This document shows, one piece after another, positions 33,642 through 44,600 of a stretch of DNA of 64,000 nt; positions within the stretch are counted from its first letter, which is position 1, and each line of letters opens with the position of its first letter. This DNA comes from Trochalopteron elliotii. Its lineage: Eukaryota > Chordata > Aves > Passeriformes > Leiothrichidae. Location of the stretch: contig JANPWX010000127.1 in assembly GCA_024734555.1 (NCBI GenBank), positions 79,780 to 143,779 on the forward strand, given 5' to 3'. The notes beneath the pieces are model-generated. The model saw only the letters and a list, made by a program, of their open reading frames with translations. It did not search any database and was not told the DNA's origin. The translations under genes and the position numbers were made by a program.

Positions 33642-34754
33642 CTTATTCCACGTGTTGGACCTGAAGGATTGCACTGTAAATTAGGGATCCTCAGTGGGAG
33701 GGATAAATCTGGGCACAAAAATCAAGATTTGAGCAAATTCTCTCTATTTCAATTGAAATTTCTTGTGAATTACCAGCCAGAAGTCTCCTGCTGGAGCAGG
33801 AATTATTCCGTGTACAAGTTCTCTTGAAACAGCTCTCCTGCAAAACCCAAACAACCACTCCCAGCACCCTGAAAAGTCACAGTTTAATGAATTATTTCTG
33901 TGAATAAATGTGAATATTTCTGTGAAGAGTGACCCATGCACGGCTCCAAGAGCATTAACACAGGGAGCTGCTCTGACCCCCTCCGTGTGCTGAAATTTGG
34001 AGCAGAAGATGGAGCTGAGGGGCAGAACTGAGCCTGGTTGTGTTTGGGAACAGTGAGTTTGTCCCCCCAGCCACCCCCCGGGCCAGCCCGCAGCTTTGCC
34101 GTCATTAATAAACCCAAAAAAAAACCCCAAAAAAAGCGATAGAGGTGGGGCCACATGTGGTGTCAATACACTTTAATTAAGTGTAATAATTCCCCTTTTC
34201 CTGAGGTGGACGTGCTAAGACAGATTTCTCCGCGGAGATTTATGCCCGGCCGAGGATTTCTGGGCTGTGCCCTGGTGCTGTGCAGAGCGTCAGTGCCCTC
34301 TTTGGGAAATCCGGGATTCTGCAGGAATTCCGCAGGAATTCTGCACGACGGGGCTCCGAGCCATTCCACACGTCCACTTTCCACAGGGTTTTATAGTTTT
34401 TATCCCCCTGGAGCAAAGACCCTGTTCAGTCTGAGCTCCTTCATATTAAAAAAAAAATAAAAAAAAAAAAAATAAAAAAGAGTAGGAAAGCTTTAGTTTG
34501 ACGTCAAGACTCTCTGAGAATCCATAATTAGATCAGTAATTAAAGTGTGGGACCATCCTGGGTGGGTTTTGAGGTGTTTTGGCAGGCTGGGATATCCTGG
34601 AGTGGAGGAAAATCCTGGGCAGAGCTTTTCTATGAGCTCATTTTCCTTTGTCATCTCACCTCAGCCCACCTGGTTGCAGCAGCTTTGGTGAAATTTGGGT
34701 GGAGAAGCTGAAACAGTCAGATCCTGCCAGTTTCAATGGGATAGAAACCCTTCC
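33642..34754. other. Unique non-coding stretch
   Basis: No gene recognised. An A-rich run lies at about 34446-34480. A small C-rich patch is at 34062-34092. Confidence 0.5.
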
Positions 34755-35242
34755 AAAATCCCTGGGTAGATAAATAAAATTTAAAGCATGAAATGTGCCC
34801 TGAAATCACAAGGTAAAGGACAGACTTTGGATATCCAGATAGAATTTAAAACATGAAACTTGTGATGAAATCACAAGGTAAAGGACAGACTTTGGATATC
34901 CAGGTAGAGTTTAGAATACGAAATATGCCCTGAAATCCCCAGGTAAAGGACAGATTTTGGATATACATGTAGAACTTAAAACATGAAATATGTGCTGAAA
35001 TTACCAACAAAGGGACAGATTTTGGCTCTACAGGTAGAATTTAAAACATGAAATATGTGCTGAAATCCCCAGGTAAGGGACAGATTTTGGATTTCCAGGT
35101 AGAATTTAGAATATACAATATGCCCCGAAATCCCCAGATAAAGGACAGAATTTGGATACCCAGGTAGAGTTTAAAACATGAAATATGCCCTAAAATCCCC
35201 AGGTAAAGGACAAACTTTGGCTCTCCAGACTTTGGTATTTCC
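34755..35242. repeat. Minisatellite, unit 65 bp, about 7 copies
   Basis: GGTAAAGGACAGATTTTGGA, TATCCAGGTAGAATTTAAAA and CATGAAATATGTGCTGAAAT recur. The CAGA(C/T)TTTGG core starts at 34821, 34886, 34951, 35016 and onward, a steady 65 bp. Confidence 0.95.
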
Positions 35243-35477
35243 AGGATGAGCACCTAAATATTTATCCTTGCTTTAGAAGACGGCTTAAAAAATTGTGATG
35301 TGGACTTGGCAAGCTCAGTACTAAAATACAAGTCTGAGACAATGTGCTGGGGGTGTTTTTAAGGGGTATTTAAGGAGTTTATAGGACTGCAAAGTTGCTG
35401 CAAGTTTCTCTGGGGCGTTTGTGCAGTCAGAGGGAGAAGCTGGAGGTGATGGAGCTCCTCGGGAGGGAGGCACAGAG

Positions 35478-35753
35478 CGCTGCTAAGCCGAGCTTTCCGG
35501 GCAGAGGGAAAGGCTGAGCGGGAGGGAAGGGGGTTTAAAACTGATCAGGAGCCGATAGCAGCGCACAAAGCTCGGGATTAAAGGCACCAGCGCTGGCTGG
35601 AGGTCACTTTTCATCCAGCAGGATCGTTCCTGCCCGCCGCAGGCTCGGCAAGGCCAGCCCGCCGCCAACATCTGCTTCAGCCATCGCTTCCAAAAACAAA
35701 ACAATATTCCCCCAGCGCTGCTGGTACAACAACACATCCCCCTCGGCTCCCTC
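35478..35753. promoter_or_regulatory. CpG-rich patch
   Basis: About 17 CpGs in roughly 275 bp of G/C-rich sequence, including GCCCGCCGCAGGCTCGGC, in DNA that is otherwise CpG-poor. It lies between two minisatellites. It could be a small CpG island or an unmethylated regulatory site. I see no exon or splice context next to it. Confidence 0.35.
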
Positions 35754-35852
35754 CTGATCCAAGGGAAGTTCCCTGAAGGGCTGGAAAGCCTGCCCGGGGT
35801 CCCTGAGATAGCCCAGAACATGGAATACCCGGGAGGGATTCTCCCGGGACAG

Positions 35853-36500
35853 GGGATGAATCCTGCTGCAGGCAGGGAGTGAATGAATCCTGCTGCATCC
35901 AGGGAATGAATCCTGCTGCAGGCAGGGAATGGATAAATCCTACTGCATCCAGGGAATGAATCCTGCTGCAGGCAGGGAATGGATAAATCCTGCTGCATCC
36001 AGGGAATGAATCCTGCTGCAGGCAGGGAATGGATAAATCCTGCTGCAGGCAGGGAATGGATCCTGCTGCAGGCAGGGAATGGATAAATCCTGCTTCAGGC
36101 AGGGAATGGATCCTGCTGCAGGCAGGGAATGGATAAATCCTGCTGCAGGCAGGGAATGGATAAATCCTGCTGCATCCAGGGAGTGAATGAATCCTGCTGC
36201 ATCCAGGGAATGGATGCTGCTGCATCCAAGGAATGAATCCTGCTGCAGGCAGGGAATGGATAAATCCTGCTGCATCCAGGGAATGAATCCTGCTGCAGGC
36301 AGGGAATGGATAAATCCTGCTTCAGGCAGGGAATGGATAAATCCTGCTGCAGGCAGGGAATGAATCCTGCTGCAGGCAGGGAAAGAATCCTGCAGGCAAG
36401 GAGTGAATGAATCCTGCTGCAGGCAGGGAATGGATAAATCCTGCTGCAGGCAGGGAGTGAATCCTGCTGCAGGGAATGAATGAATCGTTCTGCAGGCAGG
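35853..36500. repeat. Minisatellite, 23/27-bp units, 26 copies
   Basis: The unit is GAATCCTGCTGCAGGCAGGG plus AAT, with or without a four-base GATA-type extension, giving 22-23 or 26-27 bp. A second type replaces CAGGCAGG with CATCCAGG. Reading left to right the two types are interspersed, with runs of alternation (35853-36020) and runs of one type (36010-36160). Minus-strand frames of up to 212 codons (Cys/Gln/Pro/Ser-rich) result from this and are not genes. Confidence 0.97.
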
Positions 36501-36568
36501 AGAGCCCCAGGAAAGCCCGAGCGGGATTTGGGGAGGAACAGATGCTGCAGGAGGTTTTGTTTGATGCT

Positions 36569-36613
36569 CAATATGCATCAGATAAGCAGCGGCTGCTTAT
36601 CTGGTGCATATTG
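36569..36613. repeat. Near-perfect hairpin with opposed GATA motifs
   Basis: The left arm is 36569-36589 and the right arm 36593-36613, 21 bases each, with one mismatch (a G opposite T) and a 3-base spacer CGG. Each arm contains an AGATAAG GATA-factor core, in opposite orientations, and an ATGCA/TGCAT core. The 3-base loop is too short for a typical microRNA precursor. A protein-binding palindrome or cruciform site is more plausible. Confidence 0.85.
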
Positions 36614-39071
36614 CTCCTGCTCTGGCTGCGGATCAGTTTCGGAGCAGAGGCTGATCCTGATCCATAGGATGCTTGGTTTAACCCCAAATTCCCCAGGTGC
36701 AGCATAGCCCTGACACAGAGGGCTGGGTCTGTGCTCTTCTCTCCGTGCTAAAGAGGTGCCAAAACTTCCAGCTGCAGGAGCAGCCCTGGAATTTCAGCCC
36801 AGCTCTAATCCCAGCATCACCAGGAGCAGAGAAATCTGATGAAGAACTGGGGAAAATGCTGGCAGGTGATGAAATAAGGGGAGAAAAGGCAGGATTGACC
36901 TGGCAGTGGAGCTACAAGAGGACAGGATTTATCTCATATCTGCAGATTTCACCTGACAGGAATTGTCAGGTCTGTGGAGGAGAGGAAGGTTTCTGCAGGG
37001 ATCACTGTGGGGCAGTGCCAGACTCTCCTTGTGCACAGCTCCTTGGCATTGCAGCTCTCAAGGAGCTGGAGGGGACAATTCAAAGTCAAAAGTCCTGGAG
37101 AAAATGGCTTTGGCAAACCAGATTTTCACTGTAAAAGGTAGTCCCAGACCCAGGCTGGGAAAAGAATTGAAACGGCTCTGAAAAACCTGCTGCCAGCCTG
37201 GGATATAGTGCAACTTCTGAAAAGTCTGAAAATCAATCCTCCTCTTTGTCCTGCTTTTTAGAAGAAGCCCAAGGTGTTTGTTGCTCCCCATGTTTAGCAC
37301 ATACCTCACCAACCCAGTATCATTCCCTTTCAAAAGACTTTCAAATACTTGAGACTTTAAAACACTTTTTTCTCTGTTCCGCTGATCTGAATATCACATA
37401 AGCTGCAAAAAAATATTAATAACTTGTAAGAAAAACAGTGAGATCAAGCTGGAGCTTGGACATTGCCCAGTGCAGCAGACCCAGCAGATTTCTTGTTTCA
37501 TTTCTGACACCTCTCTGAAGCTCTATGTCAATTTAGGACAGCCGTGTCTGCATCCAAATCTTACCAGACATGCTGGAGAGTTTGTTCTCCTATCCAAAAA
37601 GATTATTCCTGAGCCTGATCCAACCTAATGTACTCAAATCCAAACATCCCAGGCCAGGTGAAATCCCAGCTTTCTTTGGTGGCTGGGAGCAGCCGTGCCT
37701 TGGGAGTGGAGAAGAGGTGCTGGCAACTTGCAAATCCTGTTACAATTTAAACTCTCTCCTCATACAGTTCATATTTTAAGCATTCTGTGGCTCTTTTCCA
37801 AAATCCTGGTCTCAATCCATGTCCTGAGGTTCTCCTGGGGAGCTGGGGGTGCTTGGCCCTGCCTGTCCCAGAGGGCTGAGCTGAGCTCTGAGCTCCATCC
37901 TCACCACAGATTTGGGCTGCACTGAGCAGCACTTGGTTGCTTTTTTATTTAGATTATTTCTAAACAAATCAAAACTCCCATGCCAGGAGTTTGCACAGCC
38001 TTTGACATCCAAAAAAAAAAAAAACCCCTTCACAAGCAGTGAGGGCCCAGTGATCACTCACACCAGCACAAAAATCACGATGATATTTCCTTGACAGCTC
38101 TGCTTAAATCTGAGGATGTTCTTGCAGCCCCTGGGTTATCACAGCTCCGTGCAGCAGCTTTGTTCCATCAGAACAGTGTTAAAATTGCCTTCCCAAAATC
38201 ACCCCCAAGTCTCTGCACTCTCAGGGACGGGTCCTTGGAAGAGAAAGCAATAATCAGGAGGAAGCCAGCCAGCGAGGGCTCAGAGTTTATAATGTTTCCC
38301 TGCTGTTATTTTCACCACGGGCTATTTTCTATTCCCCACCTCTTCTTTTTTTTTCTTTTTTTGTTCCCCTTCCATCGAATTGCTGTTTAAGGCCACATCT
38401 GTTGGGGGCTCATAATGATTTTTATGACAACTTTGCAGAGGAGGGAAGCACTGGGATGCAGAGGGAGCTGCAGTGAGACAGGTTCGTGCCAGGGGGGACT
38501 TTTCTCCATCCTGAGGCGTTTTCTCAGCTCTAACTCAGATGTTCCACTGACCAAGAAAAGCCTGCCCTGAGATCTGGGTGTAAAAACGTGTATGTCAGAG
38601 CAAAAATTTATCTGTAAAATGCCATAAATTCGCCTTCCATTGAAAATCAGCCACCTTGAAGGTGGAGAAAGTGGAACAAGGCAAAGCAAAAATATTTCAG
38701 AAGTAATTCTTAGGTTTTTACAATATTTTTAGTGGCTGAAAAAGGGCTTTTGAGAAGTTCTTTAGCAAGCTGTGCTGTGTGTTGCTTAACATCTCCAGTT
38801 GTGGGAGTGGTTTTGGAGGAGAAGGGGGTTGCTCTTCTCTTTCTTGGTATTATTTGACGTTGGAAACTCCTTGTGCCTTATCAAGATCTGTGTGACGAAT
38901 CAGAAAATCCTTTTCCAGCTGCCTCAGCCACCAAGTGACATCACAGCACGAGGTGGGTGCTCTGTGCCATCATCGTGGCACTAACAACAGAATTGTAAAA
39001 CCAGCAACAGGAATTTGGGCTTGGGTCTTGTGGAAGGACCCAAATCTCATTTTCTAATGCTTAGTGCATTG
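36614..39071. other. Unique non-coding stretch
   Basis: I recognise no gene. The 145-codon frame at 36697-37134 has no visible domain and overlaps opposite-strand frames. A-runs lie near 38011-38024 and a T-rich run at 38344-38362. Confidence 0.5.
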
Positions 39072-39146
39072 AATACAAATACAAATACAAATACAAATAC
39101 AAATACAAATACAAATACAAATACAAATACAAATACAAATACAAAA
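39072..39146. repeat. (AAATAC)n hexanucleotide microsatellite
   Basis: About 12 uninterrupted AATACA units. This is the same motif as one block of the 19.1-kb array but in unrelated flanks. Confidence 0.97.
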
Positions 39147-39659
39147 ACTGGGCTGCCTTTAATACAAATATTGCCTGATCCACTCCGTGAGCCATCGCTT
39201 GTCACTGGATTTGGGAATTTTTGTAGGTTTTTTTTTCATCTTGGACAAAGCACACATTGGATTTTCTTCATTACCAAACCCTTTAAAGGTTCCCTGGTGA
39301 ACAAAGCTCTGCTGACATTAAAGTTCTGGAGTAGAAACATGGGAAACATCTATTGCCATTAAATTGTGAGGAGGATGATTCCATCATACACCTGGTGCTG
39401 CCCATGGAATGGTGAATGCTGGAATTCTACATCCTGTGACATCTCTGAGGACAGAGTGATGCATCCCCAGTGTAATTAAGCATTAAATTAATATTTTTAT
39501 GTGTGCTGGAAACATCTCTCCTTTTAGGCACACTGGGAAATTTTAACAGAGCACAAAGATGACAAAAAAAACCCCAAAAACCCAAATAAACCATGGAAAA
39601 CTCCATGGAAAATTCACTGCAGACATTTTGTTCTTAAAAGGGGTTTATGTGAAAAATGG
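39147..39659. other. Unique non-coding stretch
   Basis: Nothing recognised. TTTAATACAAATATT shortly after the microsatellite is a stray relic. Confidence 0.5.
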
Positions 39660-39935
39660 GGGAAAACTTTTAGCCAGGCCTAAGACAAGGAGGAATGGTT
39701 TTAAATGAAATTGGGGTAGATTTAGGATGGATATAAAGAGGAATATTTTAAAATAAGGGTGGTGAAATACGAGCACAGGTTGCTCAGGTAGGTGGTGGAT
39801 GCTCCATCCCTGGGAATGCTCAAGGTCAGGGTGACTGGAGCTCTGAGCAATGTGAGTTAGTGGAAGATGTTTTTGGGATTGGACTAGGTGGCCTTTAAAG
39901 GTCCAACCCAAAATGCTCCGTGAATCCATGAAAAT
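39660..39935 (+). mobile_element. CR1 LINE 3' fragment (about 275 bp)
   Basis: 'GGAGGAATGGTTTTAAATGA', then 'GGGTAGATTTAGGATGGATA', 'GGGTGGTGAAATACGAGCAC', 'ATGCTCCATCCCTGGGAATG' and GGACTAGGTGGCCTTTAAAG followed by GTCCAACCCAAAATG run in the sense order of a CR1 3' end. The terminal repeat is degenerate (TCCGTGAATCCATGA). This is the longest intact CR1 piece in the window. Confidence 0.9.
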
Positions 39936-41574
39936 TCTACTGCAGGAGATCTTCTCCCAGTGTCTTTCCATCTTATTTTGTCTTGGGGCTCTGAAGGACT
40001 CTCCCCATCAGTTCTGAGCAGAGAGCTGCTGCTTGTCTCTCCACCAGCTCAAAACCAGCCCAGCTCTGCTTTTCTCGGTGCTTTTTTTGCTCTTCTGTTC
40101 CCTGTGATTCCCACAGAAATTGCTACCAAACCATAAACCCACCATTCCAAATCCATTTTGTAACCGAGGCGAATGACGTCAGAAAGAGCAAAGCAAGAGA
40201 TTTCCAGGTTATTCCTGTCCCGGGCAATGTGGGGGAAGATCAAATTGTAGAAGTGCTGCAGGAAATTCTGGCAGCTGACTTTTGGGAGCTCCATCAGTCA
40301 TGTTCAGCCTCCTGCGGGTGCATTTTTCAATTGATATCCCTTAAATAACCTTAATTACGTGTACGTTCGAGTGCCTCATCCAGCGGGGAAAATTGAGGAA
40401 GACACTTATTAAAAAGAGGCACCAGCACATGTGGTATTATTTTTACAGCCATCCCATGTGTTGATATAAAGTATTACATTTGAGTCAAACCTCATTTGGG
40501 TGAGCAGTTGAAGTGAAAGCTGAGTCGTGGCCGCCCAATTAGCGCGGTGATTAGCCCGGGCTAATATCAACAGAGCCAGGCCCGGGGCAATGTGACAGTT
40601 ACATCACCACAGGCTCCCGGCCACTTCCTGAGGCTTCCTGCCTCCAACCCCGGAGAGCTGCAGCCTCCAAAGGATCCCTGAGGAAAAGGAGAAATTGCGT
40701 TGCTGGAAAAACCCGCAAGCGTTGTCTCGCGGAGGCCGAACACTTGTGCTGACATTTTCCCCCCAATTTTCCAGTGTTTTTCCCCAATTTCCCAACATTT
40801 TTCCTGCTCATCTGATCCATTGCTCTCAGCTACTCCTGCTGGAAAGGCTGATGAGGAATTGTTTGTTTTCACGGAGGTTTTTGCTCAACCTTGAATGCGA
40901 GGCGTTGCTCGAGCTACTGAATAGCGGCTTGTGCCGACCAGACGTTTGCAGAGCAGCCTTGAAGGTGCATGGGGATATTTATTTGTTTTATTTAAAAAAA
41001 AAAAAAAAAAAGCACTATTTAAATTCCCAGTCATTAGCAGAACACGCTTGTTGCTTCCGTAGAGGGTTTACAAATAAATAAGTTCTTTTCAGAGTCCCCG
41101 TCCATGTTGATCATCCGCGGTTTGGGATTTCTCTCGCTTTCCCCTCTCAAGTTCTGCCAGGAAACCAAAGCTGGCTCTGTCTTCATCAACCCCTGGACAA
41201 GAAAGTTTATTTTCTTTATTTTTTTTATGCTTTGCTGTAAGTTGATATCAGTTTTGAATATTTTCACCCTCTCCTTCCATCCCTTTTTGAGTTTTTTTTG
41301 CTGCAGCCTCCATGGCTGCCCTTCCAATGGGTTTATAAATCCATGGGATCTTCTGGACATTTCTTGGTTTAAAAGGAGAAGGAGGGAAGAATTGTGATTT
41401 AGATGTGTTTAAACATTGCTAGGAAAGTCTGAATTTAGAAAATTTGGAGCGTCTGCTTTTGGAAAAATTGGTGTTTGGAAGGGAATTCCAGCTGGATGTC
41501 TGAAAGGGGGAGCATTATCCTTCCTCTTTTTATCTTCTTATATATATTTAACTCAGTTCGTGTATAAAGACTCA
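39936..41574. other. Unique non-coding stretch
   Basis: I recognise no gene. CpGs are mildly enriched at 40525-40740. An A-run lies at 40994-41011. A possible conserved block is listed separately. Confidence 0.5.
40325..40575. promoter_or_regulatory. Candidate conserved non-coding block
   Basis: Complex, repeat-free sequence with CAATTGATATCCC, CTTAATTACGTGTACGTTCG, CCCAATTAGCGCGGTGATTA and GCCCGGGCTAAT. Homeodomain-type ATTA cores are combined with retained CpGs, which is unusual in methylated bulk DNA. It is a plausible enhancer, but unproven without alignment. Confidence 0.27.
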
Positions 41575-41607
41575 GATATATATATGAGAGAATTGTATAT
41601 ATAACTC

Positions 41608-41638
<31 letters not shown>

Positions 41639-41652
41639 TATATATATGTATG
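41575..41652. repeat. Compound (TA)n(CA)n(TA)n microsatellite
   Basis: ATATATATATATG, then TCATATATATATATATATA, then CACACACACACACA and ATATATATATG. Confidence 0.95.
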
Positions 41653-44600
41653 AAAGACATCCGTATATAGATTTATGGAAATTTAACATGGGAGGAGATT
41701 GTAGCCTATAATCATTTGAACCAAATTGTTCAGTATTCTGGACAATTTTTTCTGATTGTGTTTGCAAATTTTCCTTGAAGAGGAATTGATCACTGTTCTG
41801 TGCCAGGAATAAACCCCTGGGAAATGTGGGAAGGGGCTCCTAATAAACAATTCCACAGGGATCTGAGCAGGTTTTGCTGGAACATTCAGTGGCTCCAGGA
41901 AGCTCAGACACTTCCTTGTGGATTTCTAAAACCTGGATGATGACGGGCACATTCAAACCAAGGATGGCCCAGCCCTGACACCGGGATGAGATTTGGCAGT
42001 GGCAAATTTGGGCTGGCACCAACCCCAATGAGCCATAAATGTGTTTTGGAATAACTCTGTCACCAGGGCTGAGGATCTGCTCTAGATCAGCATTAATGCT
42101 GCTGTGGGTGTCTGGAATTTATTCCATGTTCCTTCCTTTCCAGGTTCCCTACTCGAATCCATCTTGGAGTCTGTAATTATTCACTCTAGAAAAAGCTCCT
42201 TTACACTATTATGTTTTCACTATTTTTAGTTTTGTAATTAACTAATTTAATCCTAAATTTTTTTGGGATTCTTTTCCACAACACAGACCTGGATTTGGTC
42301 AACTTCCTCTTGTGGTTATTCCATTTGCATTTACCTTTGGGATGCAGAGTGAAGCCAGAAATACATGGAAATATAGACTCAGAAAAGCACTCAGAGAAGG
42401 AGCTCAGGTACCAATGCAAACAAAATCAACTGAATTAAATAACTTGTCATTTGTACAGACAACTAATTAACTGAACTTAATAACTTGCATTTTCTACATA
42501 TGTTTTAGCCAGTGTTTCTATGGACACCCATCTGCATCACTCGCAGTGGAATCTTTCCTCTTTCCCCCACGTACAAACACCTTTTCAAACACAGAATATA
42601 TTTCATTTTAAGAAGAAATTCTTCTTTTTCCCCACCCCCAAAGGCCTCCTCTGCAGGATATCCTTTGGTGAGACAGGAAGCCAAGAACTCAACCTGGACT
42701 CATGGCATGGAACGGCCGAAAATCACTTGAAACCCACCAAATAATTTTGTTTAGAGAGTTGCTGAGTGTGTTTTATTGCCAGGCATCACTCCCCATTATC
42801 CTGGAAATGCCCAGGAGTGGATTTTTTTCCCCCTCCCTGCCTCAAGCTGACATTGACTGAAACCCTTCCATGAGGGGAGTTTGTAACCAGTGCAATGAGG
42901 TTGTTTCTCTCCCTTCAAACACATCCCCCTTCATTTCCTCTAATTTTATGCAATGTAAATAAATCCTCCGTGGGGCTGGGAGGCTACTGGAAAACTCGGA
43001 ATGCTGCTCATGTGTTCTAAATAAGGAAAAAAAAATTTAAAAAAAGCCATGCCTGGAGGCTGAGGAAGGGAATTGTCAGTGGTGGAGGAGAAAGGTCGAG
43101 GGGTACAAGTGGGCTTTTTCCTGGACTTGTCCAAGGGGATAAACAGCAGGGGAAAAAATGCTCTGCCCAAATAAAACAAAGCAAAAGGAGGAGGAGGGAA
43201 ATCGATGGCTCTGCTGGGGGATGGCTGGTTTGGTTTTAAACCCAACTGCTCCCTGAAATTGAAGGGCTTGGCTTAACAGGAGAGGTGCTTTTCTCTGGTG
43301 GAACTCCTGCTTTTCCTGTCCCTGCTGCCCTCCAACAGCACCAAACTGTGCTCTGAAGGGATTTGTTGCCCACACTGACTTGGAAACAGTTGAAAATGGA
43401 GCTAGAGGCAGCTTTCACAGGATTAAACCTGTTCCTTTCACTCCTAAATAACTGGAAAACCTCCCTACAAACAAGAATAGGCAGTGGAAAGTGTTTTACT
43501 TGCAACCACAGTGAAAACCAACTGCCCTCAACACAGCAAAGATGTTTTCATTCAATCTGGTGCCTTCCAAGTCCAAAATTCAGCCCTTGGAGTCTCTCTT
43601 TGTCCATATAACTGGTTCAGACACCCAGATTTGGGGGCACGGAATACGTGTCAGTTTTCCTCAGTTATAATCTGGTCTCCAGATCTGGGAGAGGCAAAAG
43701 GGCAAAATAAGAATATTGAAGGGTAAAATAAGAACAAATACAGCCCCAGAAACTGGAGAGAAGTTACTCACAGGAATATTTCCCCCATCACAAATAAGCC
43801 TTCCCCTCCTGCACTCAATCTGGCAAAATTGAGCTCAAAAAGACTAAAAAAAAATTTAAAGATGTCAAACAAAAGGTTTAACCCAACAGAATGGTGTCTC
43901 CTGTCTATTCCCAAATTGTTTAATGTAAGGCACAGCCTGCCTTTAATTTTAGTTTTTTTGGCCGGCTGCAAGAATTTTAAAGAGATCCTAATGATCCCTA
44001 AATCACAGATAACTGAAGCCCGAAACCCCCAGCTCTGCTCTCCTCATAATGTCATCCCTTGCCAGCTCTCTGTCGGGAGTGATTTTCAGTCAATTTGATC
44101 TTCAATAAATAACAGCCTGGGTAAACAGGTGAACTCACAGCAGAATAATCCTCCCAGCCCTGCCCCAAACCCTCCCAGCCCCAGGGCCAGCAGGGGGGAC
44201 ACTTATGGGATTGGCAGCCCCTCCAACGGGGTCCACTGCACTTTTCCAAGGGCTTAAATAGCCCTCGAGTGTGATTTTATCCTCTAAAACATCCTAAAAT
44301 ATGACCACATCCTAAATGCATTAAAGATTGTTCCAGGGCACCCTGTGGTTAAATGGAAGAACCAATATCCTCGAGTAGCTCTGCAAATAGGAAAAGAAAA
44401 CGACATCAAATGTGTGTGCTGGTGAATAAAGGGATGGAGATGTTTTACTTGGGGTCCAGGGAAGAACAGGGGATGTCTTGCCAATATTCAGGTTAATTTC
44501 TTGCTGCGGTTTGGGGCAGAAAAAGGATAATGAGGGCTGATCAAAATGAGCCAGAAAGGATCATGCAACGCCTTAATTCCTGAGGCTCTTGAGGAGCAAG

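Noticed and set aside
35478..35753. Promoter of an unseen gene
   Set aside because: CpG-rich but short, with no TATA, exon or splice donor that I can support. Kept only as a CpG patch.
35940..36578. 212-codon minus frame (Cys/Gln/Pro/Ser-rich) as a gene
   Set aside because: It is the translation of the 23/27-bp minisatellite. Three overlapping frames give the same kind of peptide.
36569..36613. MicroRNA precursor
   Set aside because: The stem is good but the loop is only three bases, far shorter than in known precursors.
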